Translations under genes and position numbers: made by a program
DNA from: Stentor coeruleus
Lineage: Eukaryota; Ciliophora; Heterotrichea; Heterotrichida; Stentoridae
Direction of reading: 5' to 3'
Length of the DNA stretch: 64,000 nt
Assembly: GCA_001970955.1 (NCBI GenBank)
Contig: MPUH01000001.1
Location: forward strand, 62,001-126,000
The notes under the pieces: generated by a model
The model's input: only the letters and a program-made list of their open reading frames with translations
What the model was told of the DNA's origin: nothing
Database searches by the model: none
Shown here: piece by piece, positions 20,164 through 30,598 of the stretch
Layout of the letters: every line of letters starts with the position of its first letter
Position numbering within the stretch: position 1 is the stretch's first letter

Positions 20164-20991
20164 TTAAAATGTGTTATTCATTAAATATTCTCTAAATATC
20201 ATTTTCTGTATCCACTTCGGCTGTTCTTCCACACACATCAAATTAACTAATCCCGGGGTTTCTTCAAACGCTAACTTTTCCCCCTGATTTTCTTTATCTC
20301 CTTCAAAATTTTCATCTTTCAAATTTCCTTCATCTCTCCAATTTCCTTCATCTTCCAACTTAAATCCGATTTCTTCAACCATATCATTTAAAATAAAATG
20401 CTTTAACTCTTCCCATTTTTTGCCGCACTCCAAAGTATGTCCATGACCTCTACAGCATTGAAAATTAAATTCTTTACAGAGTCTATTACAGTCATAGTCA
20501 GAAAACAAATATTTCACATAAAATTGAAAAGCTTCTCTTACTTCTGATCTTTCAAAAAACATTTTACAAAATTTTAAATTGTAGCTTTTTGTCTCTTTAT
20601 CTGGGATTTTATCTTGAGTTGATGAAAACAGAGAAAGAACTTTTTGGTTTTCTTGGAAATAATGCATCATTGTGTTCCAATTATCGAGCATTAGTGAGGA
20701 AATGTTTTCGAAATTTCCGATTTTTTTAGGGAAAGCCTTTTTACCAAGATTTCTTATAGATTTTTTTGTCCCTCTTATAAGTTTGCATCTAATATATTCT
20801 TTTTTAGGGAAGCTAATTATGATTTGATTTGGGTTTTTCTTAGGCTTGATAAATTTGAAAAAATTGTCAACTGCTGTGACTTTCTTGGATAATTTTGCTG
20901 GTAACTTATAGGTTTTGCCCCTTTTTTTGGTTAGTGAGGGGCATTCTTCTGAGGAGGTTGTTGAGTTGTCTTGTGTGTCTTCAATAAACAT
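20164..20991 (-). CDS. Hypothetical protein, 275 aa, with a Cys/His cluster
   Basis: A basic N-terminal third, then a helical region. Near residues 180-205 lies a cluster DCNRLCKEFNFQCCRGHGH followed by TLECG, with a C-x3-C-x6-CC-x2-H-x-H spacing that could bind zinc. The C-terminus carries Glu/Asp-rich repeats (DEGNWRDEGNLKDENFEGD). I do not recognise the family. The ATG at 20991 gives a clean start. Confidence 0.6.
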   Translation of the reverse strand: MFIEDTQDNSTTSSEECPSLTKKRGKTYKLPAKLSKKVTAVDNFFKFIKPKKNPNQIIISFPKKEYIRCKLIRGTKKSIRNLGKKAFPKKIGNFENISSLMLDNWNTMMHYFQENQKVLSLFSSTQDKIPDKETKSYNLKFCKMFFERSEVREAFQFYVKYLFSDYDCNRLCKEFNFQCCRGHGHTLECGKKWEELKHFILNDMVEEIGFKLEDEGNWRDEGNLKDENFEGDKENQGEKLAFEETPGLVNLMCVEEQPKWIQKMIFREYLMNNTF

Positions 20992-21654
20992 ATTTATAGG
21001 ATGCTTTAGTAATGTTTTCTATAAAATATGAAAATAGTAGTTAACGCATTTGTAGTGATGAAGGATAAATATTATAATGATCAAGATTTCATAATTTTTA
21101 ATGGATTTGAGGGTTACTGAGAATTTAAATGATAAGAAAAATTATTTTGTGTAGTGAAATTTTTAAGTGTTTTAGATAATTTCTATTGATTTTTTTTTTA
21201 ACAAATTATTAATCGTAAGTAGAGAAAATAAATGTTTCTAAAGTAAAAATTTATAAACTTTTCCTCATAGTTTTAAACCATATTCCAAAACTCTTTTTCC
21301 CTAAATTTATTATTAAATAATCTAATCTATTCCAAAACTAACACCAACTCATACCAGGACAATTTAAAACATTAAAATTCCATGCTTATCTAAAGCTAAA
21401 TTTCCGAACCTTAAATATAATCTTAATAAGCCATAAATTCAAGCTTTTTCCTAATAAATTTAAATACAAAAAAATTAATTAAAAAGATCCCCATATAAAT
21501 CACAATTCCAGAAAAAAAAAATTAAACTCTCATCCTTATCTTTATTTAATCTCTCATAAAACTGATTTTCTTCTCCACAAGTAATCTTAAAGCTACCAAA
21601 TATTAGGAAAATTAAAAATAATTCTTTGCATGAATATTATTTAAAGTATATCAT
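20992..21654. other. Intergenic, divergent genes
   Basis: G over C in the left third, C over G in the right two thirds, AT-rich throughout. Nothing else recognised. Confidence 0.5.
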
Positions 21655-23574
21655 ATGAATATCGATTTGTTCGAGCCTCCAATATCATTAAGCAAATCGG
21701 ATTTAGAATTTCAGCGCAAAATAGGTGATGGTGCTTTCGCAACAGTCTGGAGGGTCAAAAACAAAAACACAGGCAACCTTCACGCCCTTAAAGTCGTCCA
21801 AAAATCAAAAGTGGCCAAAATACTCACTCAGTTTCGCAGAGAAGTTTCAATTATGTACGAAGTTGAGCATCAGCATATAGTAAAACTTCAAACGCATTTT
21901 GAAGATTTCAAATGTTTTTATTTACTTATGGAACTTGCAGAAGGTGGATCATTATTCCATAAATTATTCAGAGAAAAAGTTTTCAGTGAAAAAGTTGCTT
22001 GCGAATATTTTCGTCAAATTATCAGTGCTGTTTATTACCTTCATAAACACTCACCGCCTATTATCCATCGAGATATAAAACCTGAAAATATTCTTCTAAA
22101 CAAAAAAGGACGAGTTAAATTAACAGATTTCGGATGGGCAAATTATTTATCATCAGCAAGATATACAACTTGTGGTACACTTGAATACCTACCACCAGAG
22201 ATTATTGAAGAAAAAGGACAGGATTTATCAGTTGACATATGGTGTTTAGGAGTACTTTTATATGAAATGCTTTGTGGAACCACTCCATTCAAAGCTAATG
22301 TAAAAGAAATGCTTGTTTATAATATAACAAGAGGGGTGATTCGGTTTCCTCCTACAATATCACAACAAGCTAAAGACTTGATTTTAAAAATGCTTGATCG
22401 TAAGCAACAAAGCCGAATTTCAATTGATGAAATAATAAACCATAATTGGGTTTTATCACATGGTAATGATGAAATTATTGAAAAACCTATCGATGAATTA
22501 ACAACTGCAACAAATTTCACAGACTTAAGTTCTTGCAAAAGCACAAAAGAAAGCTTTGCTGAAGAGTCATGCAAAAAAAATGATGCTAAAGAAGAATTAG
22601 AACATGCTAAAGACAAATGTAAAAAACTTGAAGAGAAAATCGCTGCTGCCAAATGTGAAAAACTAAGACTTTCTTCTCAAGAAAAACTTTTAAAAAAAAA
22701 TTTATATGATGCAAGCCTTGAATTGCAACATTTACAAACAACAGACACAAGTTCAGTTATATCAGAAAAGTTGCATAATATAAAGAAACTGAACTTTGAT
22801 AGAGCTCAGCTATGTAAAAAGCAAAAATTTTACCTTGAAAAACTAAAATCAAAAGTTCTTGAAAAAGATAAAGAACTAGCTGATAAAGAAAGTATACTAA
22901 AAAGTTTACAAGAAAAAGTTAAAAGTATAAACTCGGGGTTTACAAAAATAAAAGGTTTTAAAAGCTTAGATATTTCACAGTTAAAAATCAATTTAGATGT
23001 AATGCAGTCACAGCTTGGGGATAAATCTTCAAGTTATTCATACGATTTCACAATAAAAGACATGAAAAACCTCATAATCTGTTTTATAGACAAATTACCA
23101 GAGTTTTCTAAAAGAGATTATGAAAGGAAAATTGATGAATGTAGGGAAAAGTCTATAGAATTAGAACAAAAAATCACAGAAGAAGTTATAAACTTTGAAG
23201 ATACTAAAAATCGCATACAGCAAGGGTATAGAAAAATTAAAGATGAGCTTTTTAAAGTTACAAAGAAAAATAGAGAGGATCATATTAAAGAAAAAATGAA
23301 GAATTTCGAGATAAGGAAGCAAGGATTAATTTATAGTCTTACACAAGCCAAAGCCTGTGAAAATTCTTATTGTATATATGAAAATACGGTTTCACAAGTG
23401 AGGGAGAAGATGAAAAAGTTAAAGGAAAGTTTAATGAAGAGTTATTTGAGGATTAAAGCTTTGAGGAAAGAAAGATTTAGATTGAGAGAAACTATTGATG
23501 TGAGGGATATGGAAATTGATGATATTAAGTTTGAAATAGGGAAGATTAAAACTATTTCAAGTCTTTACCATTGA
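21655..23574 (+). CDS. Aurora-type protein kinase with long C-terminal coiled coil
   Basis: 639 aa. Residues 16-266 are a complete kinase: GDGAFATV P-loop (24-31), Lys46, HRDIKPEN (Asp140), DFGWAN (158-163) and a TTCGTLEYLPPE activation loop with Thr171/172. DFGWA plus T-C-G-T-L-x-Y-x-P-P-E is the Aurora/PLK-like activation signature and best fits Aurora. Unlike animal Auroras, which end soon after the kinase, about 370 residues of charged coiled coil follow (about 310-639). That tail may act as a localisation or scaffold module normally supplied by a partner such as INCENP; this is inference. A role in basal bodies or nuclear division is likely. Confidence 0.88.
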   Translation: MNIDLFEPPISLSKSDLEFQRKIGDGAFATVWRVKNKNTGNLHALKVVQKSKVAKILTQFRREVSIMYEVEHQHIVKLQTHFEDFKCFYLLMELAEGGSLFHKLFREKVFSEKVACEYFRQIISAVYYLHKHSPPIIHRDIKPENILLNKKGRVKLTDFGWANYLSSARYTTCGTLEYLPPEIIEEKGQDLSVDIWCLGVLLYEMLCGTTPFKANVKEMLVYNITRGVIRFPPTISQQAKDLILKMLDRKQQSRISIDEIINHNWVLSHGNDEIIEKPIDELTTATNFTDLSSCKSTKESFAEESCKKNDAKEELEHAKDKCKKLEEKIAAAKCEKLRLSSQEKLLKKNLYDASLELQHLQTTDTSSVISEKLHNIKKLNFDRAQLCKKQKFYLEKLKSKVLEKDKELADKESILKSLQEKVKSINSGFTKIKGFKSLDISQLKINLDVMQSQLGDKSSSYSYDFTIKDMKNLIICFIDKLPEFSKRDYERKIDECREKSIELEQKITEEVINFEDTKNRIQQGYRKIKDELFKVTKKNREDHIKEKMKNFEIRKQGLIYSLTQAKACENSYCIYENTVSQVREKMKKLKESLMKSYLRIKALRKERFRLRETIDVRDMEIDDIKFEIGKIKTISSLYH

Positions 23575-23731
23575 TAATATAATTAAATTTTGGCTTTAGT
23601 GATGAGATGGAATATTAGAATATTTTTGATGTACTTTTTGAATAATTAGGACTTTATTGAGTTTTTAAGATTTTTAGATGAAAAAGCTTGTAATTTTATT
23701 AAGGCATATAGTTTATTATGTATAATATAAA

Positions 23732-23968
23732 ATGGATAATCAAAGCTTTTCCCGAAAACTCCGCAGAGACTTGAAGTCATATGCAGAAATCCCAGGACTT
23801 GTTGTAAAACTTCAAGCTGAAGGATTATTGACTCAATTGGAAAAAGCTGTTACATATGCTTTTGATACATGTGAAAACCCTGATGAACAGTTTAAAGAAA
23901 ACTTGAAGATTGTTGTAAACTCAGCTATAGATGTTATATATGATTCAAATTCAAGTAAAAAAGATTAG
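23732..23968 (+). CDS. Small helical protein, 78 aa
   Basis: MDNQSFSRKLRRDLKSY, then GLVVKLQAEGLLTQLEKAV and an acidic tail. The pattern of two short helices around GLLTQLEKAVTYAF loosely recalls the N-terminal dimerisation unit of FOP/FOPNL centrosomal proteins, but this is weak. It has a clear ATG and typical flanks and lies 157 nt after the Aurora gene on the same strand. Confidence 0.5.
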   Translation: MDNQSFSRKLRRDLKSYAEIPGLVVKLQAEGLLTQLEKAVTYAFDTCENPDEQFKENLKIVVNSAIDVIYDSNSSKKD

Positions 23969-24390
23969 AATAATCATATAAAATTTTATTTATGTTAGTA
24001 TCTGGTTTTCAAGGTCACAATTGCCATGCAGCATTATGTACATATAGATATTTCATTAATAGATATTTTTATAATTTAATATAAAATAATAGTATTGAAG
24101 AATACTTTAGTAGTATGCAAATTATTAAAGTAAACTATAAACTAAGATAATACATAAACTCAATAAAAAGTACGTTACCTTATTATATAAAATACTTTTT
24201 TTATTAATATTAACTCTCCAAAAACATAAAATCCACTAATCATACATAGTTTATTATAAAAAATCACTGTATATTTATCTAAATAATATCTAATTTCTAT
24301 ATACAATTTTCTAAATACTTCTATACAAATGCATAATTAAAAAAAGTATATCAAAAACCTTCTAATTATCAATCTTTATTTACCATAAAA
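23969..24390. other. Intergenic
   Basis: Extremely AT-rich. Nothing recognised. Confidence 0.5.
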
Positions 24391-25659
24391 CTAGTTACGT
24401 TTATTCCATTTGTACTGAAGCCACAAATTTTTCCAATACCTAAAAGTCATTTCTACAACAAAACTATATGAGAACATTTTATTGCGTTGTTTATATATGT
24501 ATTCCCTATGCTTATCAATAACATTATCACAATTTTTTTTTAACCTCTCCCCTGTGCCAGTCTCTGACAACTTTTTTTTAGAATCACTTACATCAATTAT
24601 TGAAGGTTTCTTACTAACAGAAGAATACAAACGTGGCGAAGCTATATTTTTCTGGTCTTTATCTAATCGAACAACGATGCTTTTCCTAGATGAGTCATTA
24701 GGTATAATTCGATTGTTACTAATTGTAGGCATAACTCGACTATTACTTATAAGTGAAACTTTTTTCTCTTTAAACAGCTCTGGTTTGCTTCTAGAATGCT
24801 CATTTTTTTTAACATTTAAACTTCTTTTCCCTTGAGACATCCCCCTATGTAAATTCGTAGTTGTTCTCGTCATTAAATTCGATTGAAGACTAACTTTTAC
24901 TGTCGCAACTTCATTCTCAACAAGTTTTTCTGTTTTAAGAAACTCATCTAGTTCATTATCTTTTAGCATATGAGTATTATGATAACGTGAACTTGGTCGA
25001 GCTCCAAGTAAAGAAGTATTTGGAGAGTCTGGAACACTTCTATTTACATATGGTCTTCTATGTAATGATGCAGTTGATGATGATGTTCTTAGATCTGAAG
25101 ATTTTATATCAACACGGGCTTTAATAGATGGTATTGGGGATATTTCACGACCTAAGGCACTGTGACTTGATCTAAAGCTTTCATCTTTTGTTTTTATGGT
25201 TTCTAAAGCTTCTTTTATTGTGAAGTCCAGTTCTAAACTGCTGTTTATTTCTTCAGTTTTCCCTGTGAAATCATTACTCAAGTTGCGTTTTTTGCTTGGA
25301 GTTGTGAACGCAACTTTGTAAAGTGAAATGCATGGTTCATTAATATGGGTAAAAAATAAACCTACGCGGTCATTTGGCACAGCTGACATGAAGCAAGAAA
25401 AGCAAATGTCTTTTAGAACCCCTTCAAATTGATTGAAATTCAATGTCGCTCTGCTTGAAGGGACCTTGACCATTTTATCTAGGTAGCGCTTTAGGTTTAC
25501 AGGTGTTATAAGAGTCTATATAGTAAGTACTGGAAGTATGTTAAGATTCTTACAAAAGACTTGGAAATTGGCCAGTGGTAGCATCCCTTCTTTGTTTGCT
25601 ATTTTCATGAATATGCCTTTAAACTTCTCCTGATTTTCTTCGAATAGCCTACTATTCAT
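24391..25659 (-). CDS. Hypothetical protein, 417 aa (15-nt intron)
   Basis: Exon 1 is 25659-25531 (43 codons), the intron is 25530-25516, and exon 2 is 25515-24391. Splicing joins CKNLNILP to TLITPVNLKRYLDKM in frame and extends the protein 57 residues upstream of the first ATG in exon 2. The N-terminal 85 residues are helical and look like a pair of EF-hand-like helices without good calcium ligands (FMKIANKEGMLPLANFQVFCKNL; LNFNQFEGVLKDICF). The middle is Ser/Arg-rich and disordered, and the end is Trp-rich (YWKNLWLQYKWNKRN). No function is assigned. Confidence 0.72.
25516..25530 (-). other. 15-nt spliceosomal intron
   Basis: GTACTTACTATATAG on the minus strand. Retention would give an in-frame TAG. 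Confidence 0.82.
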
Positions 25660-26040
25660 ATTTTATTATGTTTGGAAGATATCATTTTTCTGGTTTTTAA
25701 GCTTAAAAATGAATTGAGTTTTTTGCTAGTAAGCTTTGTATTGGTATGAGAAAATGTTTTAAGATATTATGAAGTTTTATTAAATGAAGAAAGATATTGA
25801 TGACTAGGATAATAATAATTAATATATGAAAACAATTTCGAAGTAAGATTTAATTTGTAAATTTTTATTCTATCACATATGATAATTTTCATCTTTTTTA
25901 AACTACTTTAGAATATTTTATATATTTTCTTTCAGTATTTTAAATATCATTCAGTTAATAATATAAACTATGATTTTAAATTTAATCTTTATGTATAGTT
26001 GCTACTATAACCAATACTCTAAAGACTTTTAATTAAAAAC
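25660..26040. other. Intergenic
   Basis: AT-rich spacer. Nothing recognised. Confidence 0.5.
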
Positions 26041-26667
26041 TCAACTTTTATTTCTAAGAGATGCTATACCTATAGTAGAAGGTATTTCATATACCCCTGG
26101 TCCAGGAGAATAAGAAACTCTAGGCTTGGGAAAAGCTTTAGGTATCGTAAACCCGGGTGCCCTGCGAACTTCAGGCAAAGCATACTGCCCTGGTGAAGGC
26201 GTTAAAAACGTTTCTCTTGGCATCCTGTCTTGTCTTGGGAATTTTAGTCTTGGCGAGTTCTCTTTACTCACCGACAAATTAGGTGAATAATACCCAGGGC
26301 CAGGACTTTCTGAATAATTACTATATCTGCTTTTAGCTTTACTAATACTCCATTCGTATTTTTTTTGCAATATTTTTAAATCATAATCCCCAGGGCCAGG
26401 TGAACCAGTTCTTTGATCTGTAAAACGTGGGCTTTTACTTAATGAATACCCTGAACTTCTTGTTGTATTATTTAGATTATAAACCCCAGGTCCTGGAATC
26501 GAATATATGTCATGGATTTTTCGAGGACTTTTAGAAAATGAGTATGATTGGGTACTTGGCAATGAGGATTGAGATAAATTATAATCCCCAGGACCAGGGA
26601 TTTCTTTTCGTTGAATCGGGGGGTTTGATTTAGGGATTGTATATGCTGGAGGGATAGGAGTTATCAT
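26041..26667 (-). CDS. SHIPPO / STPGR-repeat protein
   Basis: 208 aa with six PG-rich repeats: IPGPGDY, IPGPGVY, SPGPGDY, SPGPGYY, TPSPGQY and SPGPGVY, spaced about 30-35 residues, with Ser/Lys/Arg between. It belongs to the same family as 5961-6722 (CIMAP/ODF3 type) and is expected on ciliary microtubules. The repeat units contain the characteristic YSxSKSPR stretch before each PG motif. The start is the ATG at 26667. Confidence 0.82.
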   Translation of the reverse strand: MITPIPPAYTIPKSNPPIQRKEIPGPGDYNLSQSSLPSTQSYSFSKSPRKIHDIYSIPGPGVYNLNNTTRSSGYSLSKSPRFTDQRTGSPGPGDYDLKILQKKYEWSISKAKSRYSNYSESPGPGYYSPNLSVSKENSPRLKFPRQDRMPRETFLTPSPGQYALPEVRRAPGFTIPKAFPKPRVSYSPGPGVYEIPSTIGIASLRNKS

Positions 26668-27014
26668 ATTTACATAATAAAGTTACTTATTTGAGAGCGT
26701 TTTGTAGGTTTGGAGATGAGTTTTAGGATTGAAAATTTGGTTAAATCAGACAATTACAATTAACTTTGATAGTAACTTTAATATCATAATAAAATCATTA
26801 TCAAATTGTCATCATATACCTAACAAAGGATAAATAATTAAAGCAAGACATATGTAAAATTAAAAAACTCGCCATGCATCATAAAATTCAAAGACAATCT
26901 TCAAAGAAAATTCAAATTTAAAATCAACTTCAATTAACACTCCTATTAAAATTCTCTAATCCTACCATTTCTAAAACCTTTGCTAAAAAAACTCTTATAA
27001 TCAATTATAAAACT
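26668..27014. other. Intergenic, divergent genes
   Basis: AT-rich. The right half is C-rich leading to the next start. Nothing else seen. Confidence 0.5.
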
Positions 27015-27731
27015 ATGATTATTCAAGCCTTATACCTCATATCAACTCTCGGGCTTTCTAAGCAAATCTGTTCCTGCTCCGGCGAATCAGAAGCTTTATC
27101 TAATCCACCAAATTATCCAATTAACAGTTTAAAAACCTTACAAAATTCTTTTATGACCTTTATATCTAATGGTATTTTAGACAGCAAATTTCCTATCAAC
27201 AACATTAGATATCAGAGTTTTTCTATTATAATTAAACACCTCATTTCAGTTAATCCAAAAATAATGGTTGAAACAGGCACTGCAAGATATGCTGACCTTT
27301 CTTGTACAGGAGATGGTTGCTCCACTTTAATATTTGGTTATTTAGCTAAAATGCTTAATGCAATACTTTATTCTGTTGATAATAATGTGCAAAGCAGAAG
27401 AGGTGGACGGGCTATTGCAACTAAGTTTCTTGGGTATATAGAAATTGTTGATTCAAATTCAGTAGAATTTTTATTAGGATTTGATAAAGGGCTTATTGAC
27501 TTTTTATATTTGGACAGCCAAGAGTTAGATGATGATGTATTAGTGAGTCAAACTAATTATTATAATGAAATTAAAGCAGCTTATGGGAAGTTGTCGGAAA
27601 AAGCGGTTGTGATGATTGATGATTGTGGAATTATTAAGAAAGGGAATTGCAATTTGGTTAAGGAATTTCTTATTGGCGAAGGATGGAAAATTCTATATAT
27701 GGGCTATCAAGGAATTTTTATTAGAGATTAA
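27015..27731 (+). CDS. Secreted class I methyltransferase-like protein
   Basis: 238 aa with a signal peptide (MIIQALYLISTLGLSKQIC). The body has a Rossmann-type core: VETGTARYAD (motif I), ILYSVDNN (acidic end of strand 2), DFLYLDSQELDDD (motif IV) and VVMIDDCG, as in the Methyltransf_24 group. AdoMet binding is plausible, although an export signal is unusual for an AdoMet enzyme. The first motif is followed by a DLSCTGDGCSTLIF insert containing two cysteines. Substrate unknown. Confidence 0.65.
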   Translation: MIIQALYLISTLGLSKQICSCSGESEALSNPPNYPINSLKTLQNSFMTFISNGILDSKFPINNIRYQSFSIIIKHLISVNPKIMVETGTARYADLSCTGDGCSTLIFGYLAKMLNAILYSVDNNVQSRRGGRAIATKFLGYIEIVDSNSVEFLLGFDKGLIDFLYLDSQELDDDVLVSQTNYYNEIKAAYGKLSEKAVVMIDDCGIIKKGNCNLVKEFLIGEGWKILYMGYQGIFIRD

Positions 27732-28035
27732 AGTAATGATTTAAATAAAGACTAACTTGAATGTGAAAAAATGCTATAATTTTTATAGTAAACTTATATC
27801 ATAAAATAAAATCACCATTATATTATAAAAAACTCATCAATAAATTCATAGTTAAAAATAGCCTCATCCTAAACTCAAAGCATGCTTCAAGTCTTCAAAA
27901 GTAAAAAAATCATATGCCTTATATTAAAACTTAAGGATTTAATCATAAAATCAACAACTTATTTATAAACCCCAAATTTTTAATCCAAACCAAAAATAAA
28001 AAAACAACTAATTCCTAAACACAACATTATATAAA
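27732..28035. other. Intergenic, convergent genes
   Basis: AT-rich, G-biased then C-biased. Nothing recognised. Confidence 0.5.
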
Positions 28036-28587
28036 CTAAAATATATATTTAAACATCATAGGCTTCATTGTCCTTACACGTTTTTTCTTCACAAGTATTA
28101 TCGGGGCTTTAATTTTAACATCATCCTTATTGTCTAAGTCGCTTTTAACCATATTTGGATTTTTTTCATTAAAGCACTTGATAATCTGTGGTGTCAAAGA
28201 AAAGTCATTTTGCCTCTTTTTCGTGTTTTGTAAGCTTTGCATTGACTCAATATTAGAGTTTAATCTTGTATGCAAAGCTTTACTTGCCTTGTCTCTGTCT
28301 GGAGATTTTATGCTATTTATAGTGAAATTAGGTTTGAATTCAGAGGATTGCTTTAATTTGGGTAGTAATTTGAAGCTTCGATGATTGATCTTTTTAAGTA
28401 TTTCATACTTGTTAAATCTACAGCGAGCTTTTTGTAAGTCCACAAGACTGCGTATATCGGATTGGACATAGGAAGATAAATCAAAGGACGCAAAACTTAA
28501 GAGTTCTGATTTTTGGTAGGAGTGATTTGGACTAAAAGGGTTTTCGTTTTTGATTTTATCAGCTGAGTGGTCTTTGTGAATTTTCAT
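28036..28587 (-). CDS. Hypothetical basic protein, 183 aa
   Basis: Starts MKIHKDHSADKIKNENPF. It is Lys/Ser/Asn-rich, mostly disordered, with a central helical stretch (DLQKARCRFNKYEILKKIN) and ends KPMMFKYIF. No domain recognised. The composition resembles other short ciliate cytoskeletal or ciliary proteins, but that is only an impression. Confidence 0.55.
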   Translation of the reverse strand: MKIHKDHSADKIKNENPFSPNHSYQKSELLSFASFDLSSYVQSDIRSLVDLQKARCRFNKYEILKKINHRSFKLLPKLKQSSEFKPNFTINSIKSPDRDKASKALHTRLNSNIESMQSLQNTKKRQNDFSLTPQIIKCFNEKNPNMVKSDLDNKDDVKIKAPIILVKKKRVRTMKPMMFKYIF

Positions 28588-29394
28588 TGATGAAGAGATT
28601 GAAATGCTGAAGATGGTTAATATATTATGAGATGGATATGCGATTATTAATTTATAGAATTTTTATGAGGACTTTTGATGTTTTTTATGCCTTTAATTTG
28701 GATTAATTAACTTTATTTGTTGATTTTATACTTAGATAAGTGGATTGATGAAGTGATAATGGTGAAGAAAGTGCAGATTATTATTAAATGTATTTAAACT
28801 GTAATATACACACTTATTGCGGGGTTTTATGAATGATATATTAGTAATTTTATTGGGTTTATGAACTTTTAATTGAGGATTTGAGTAATGCAGGAACTTT
28901 TATAATGATAAAAAATCATTCTTTGATAGAAAATTCAAATCTTAATACTTTTCAAATCTGAATTTCATTGAGAATAATAAAATTTCAGTCATAATTAATT
29001 CACTAGCAAATTATATATGAGGAACTTTTAAAAGATCGACATTAAAGAATAAGTTATTTATAAACTAATCTAAAAAACTTTAAACCTTAAATATTTTCTT
29101 TATCATAATATGTAAACCTAAATATATCTATCTTTCCACAAAACTCATACCAAATCATTCAAAAAAACTCTAACAAATAATCATATTTTACCAAATAAAA
29201 TATAATCAGACTCAAAAAATCATCTTAATCCTAAAAAAAAACACAAATTCTAATAAATCAATCACTTTAAAACTAATAAATAAAACTTTACAATTCATAC
29301 ACCCTGACCCTTTAACTTTTACTATTCTATAAGCTCCTTTATTCCCATAATATTTTATCATTTCTTTAATATCCAACACCTTATTTTATATATA
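28588..29394. other. Intergenic, divergent genes
   Basis: About 800 nt. G over C until about 28910, then C over G up to the next start. No gene seen. Confidence 0.5.
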
Positions 29395-29958
29395 ATGGGC
29401 TGTGGATTATCATCTAGAGGGCCAATGTCCCCTCTATATACAAACGATTTCACCCCTCCTTGCCACGAGCTAGCTCCTTTATCCGTTCAATTCCCTGAAA
29501 ATTTCCCCCCTTCAGGTCTTGTAACCAATGAAAATGGGACTTTTTTCGACGATCGTGAATTTATAAAACAATGCCAAATCGTCCATATCCAAGAAATCAC
29601 TCTATATTTTGAAAAATACTTAACAGGTATTGAAATTCATTATTACTTAGATGGAGGAATTAAAGAAGTAAAAAATTGCAGTAATTTGCCAAGCAAAAGA
29701 TATGTTTTTCCGATGCAGAATAATGATAGTGTAGTTGCATGTGAAGCCAGCCATGAAGACGGGAAAATTATGTCGATAAAATTTGAAACATTTGAAGGGA
29801 GGATTTTAGATGTTGTTGGATCTGGTGGGCATGGAAAACAGAAAACTCAGGTTAATTTAAAACCCCAAAGAAGAGCAGTGGTTGCGTTTAAAGGGAAATT
29901 AAATGCCTATATCGAAGGACTTAGGGTATACTCTTGGAAACTTTGCAGCAAGAGATAA
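29395..29958 (+). CDS. Lipid-anchored beta-rich protein, possibly jacalin-like
   Basis: 187 aa. The N-terminus MGCGLSSRG fits a myristoylation signal (Gly2, Ser6) with Cys3 available for palmitoylation, so attachment to the plasma or ciliary membrane is likely. The body is beta-rich (ITLYFEKYLTGIEIHYYLDGG; GRILDVVGSGGHG; VVAFKGKLNAYIEGLRVYSW). The last segment and the glycine loop recall jacalin-type lectins, as a tentative call. Confidence 0.6.
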   Translation: MGCGLSSRGPMSPLYTNDFTPPCHELAPLSVQFPENFPPSGLVTNENGTFFDDREFIKQCQIVHIQEITLYFEKYLTGIEIHYYLDGGIKEVKNCSNLPSKRYVFPMQNNDSVVACEASHEDGKIMSIKFETFEGRILDVVGSGGHGKQKTQVNLKPQRRAVVAFKGKLNAYIEGLRVYSWKLCSKR

Positions 29959-30103
29959 GCTATTTTAATAATTATGGATATTAATTGTGACTTTTATAGG
30001 AGATATAAACTATTTTAAGTGGGTTTTTATCTGTAAATTTTGTATTTGAAAAGATAAATTTAAGGTTAATGATATTAAACTTATAAAATGCTTAGGTTAA
30101 TAT

Positions 30104-30598
30104 TTAAAATTCCCCATCTCTATTAGTTATCCCACTTCCTAAACTAATAAGTATAAGCAACAAGCACCCAAGACAGCATGCCGAACCTAAAAACACATAA
30201 TAAATAATCAAAATAGCAAACAAAATAGCTTCACCTTCATAAAACTGCACTGAACAATTAGCATCAGCATTATAATACCAATAATTCCCAAATACAAACC
30301 AAACTACCATAAAAAAGCATAGAAATGCATTAAGTGATGCAGAAAAAGCACAGATTTTGCCACTTAAAAATTTTGTGTAATAAGGCATGAGGATTTCTGT
30401 AGAGACCAATAAGATAAAGTGTATGGCAAATATTAATAAAAGCACCTCAAGCCATAATCTTATTGGAGTGTTGCAATCACCTGGGTTTACAGTAAGTACG
30501 TATGATATACTGGATATATAAGCAAGCTCTATTAGACATAAAATTGTTGATGTAGCCACTCTGTATTTGCTCATCCTGACTTTTCTTTTTTCTTCCAT
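30104..30598 (-). CDS. Four-TM membrane protein
   Basis: 164 aa with four hydrophobic segments at about residues 13-36, 47-69, 80-105 and 122-152. The loop between TM1 and TM2 has NPGDCNTPIRLWLEVLLLIF, and the third is followed by WFVFGNYWYYNADANC. This W-x-V-x-G-N-x-W pattern with a following Cys is frequent in small ciliate and plant four-TM proteins, some carrying a RING finger. No RING is present here. Function unknown. Confidence 0.65.
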   Translation of the reverse strand: MEEKRKVRMSKYRVATSTILCLIELAYISSISYVLTVNPGDCNTPIRLWLEVLLLIFAIHFILLVSTEILMPYYTKFLSGKICAFSASLNAFLCFFMVVWFVFGNYWYYNADANCSVQFYEGEAILFAILIIYYVFLGSACCLGCLLLILISLGSGITNRDGEF

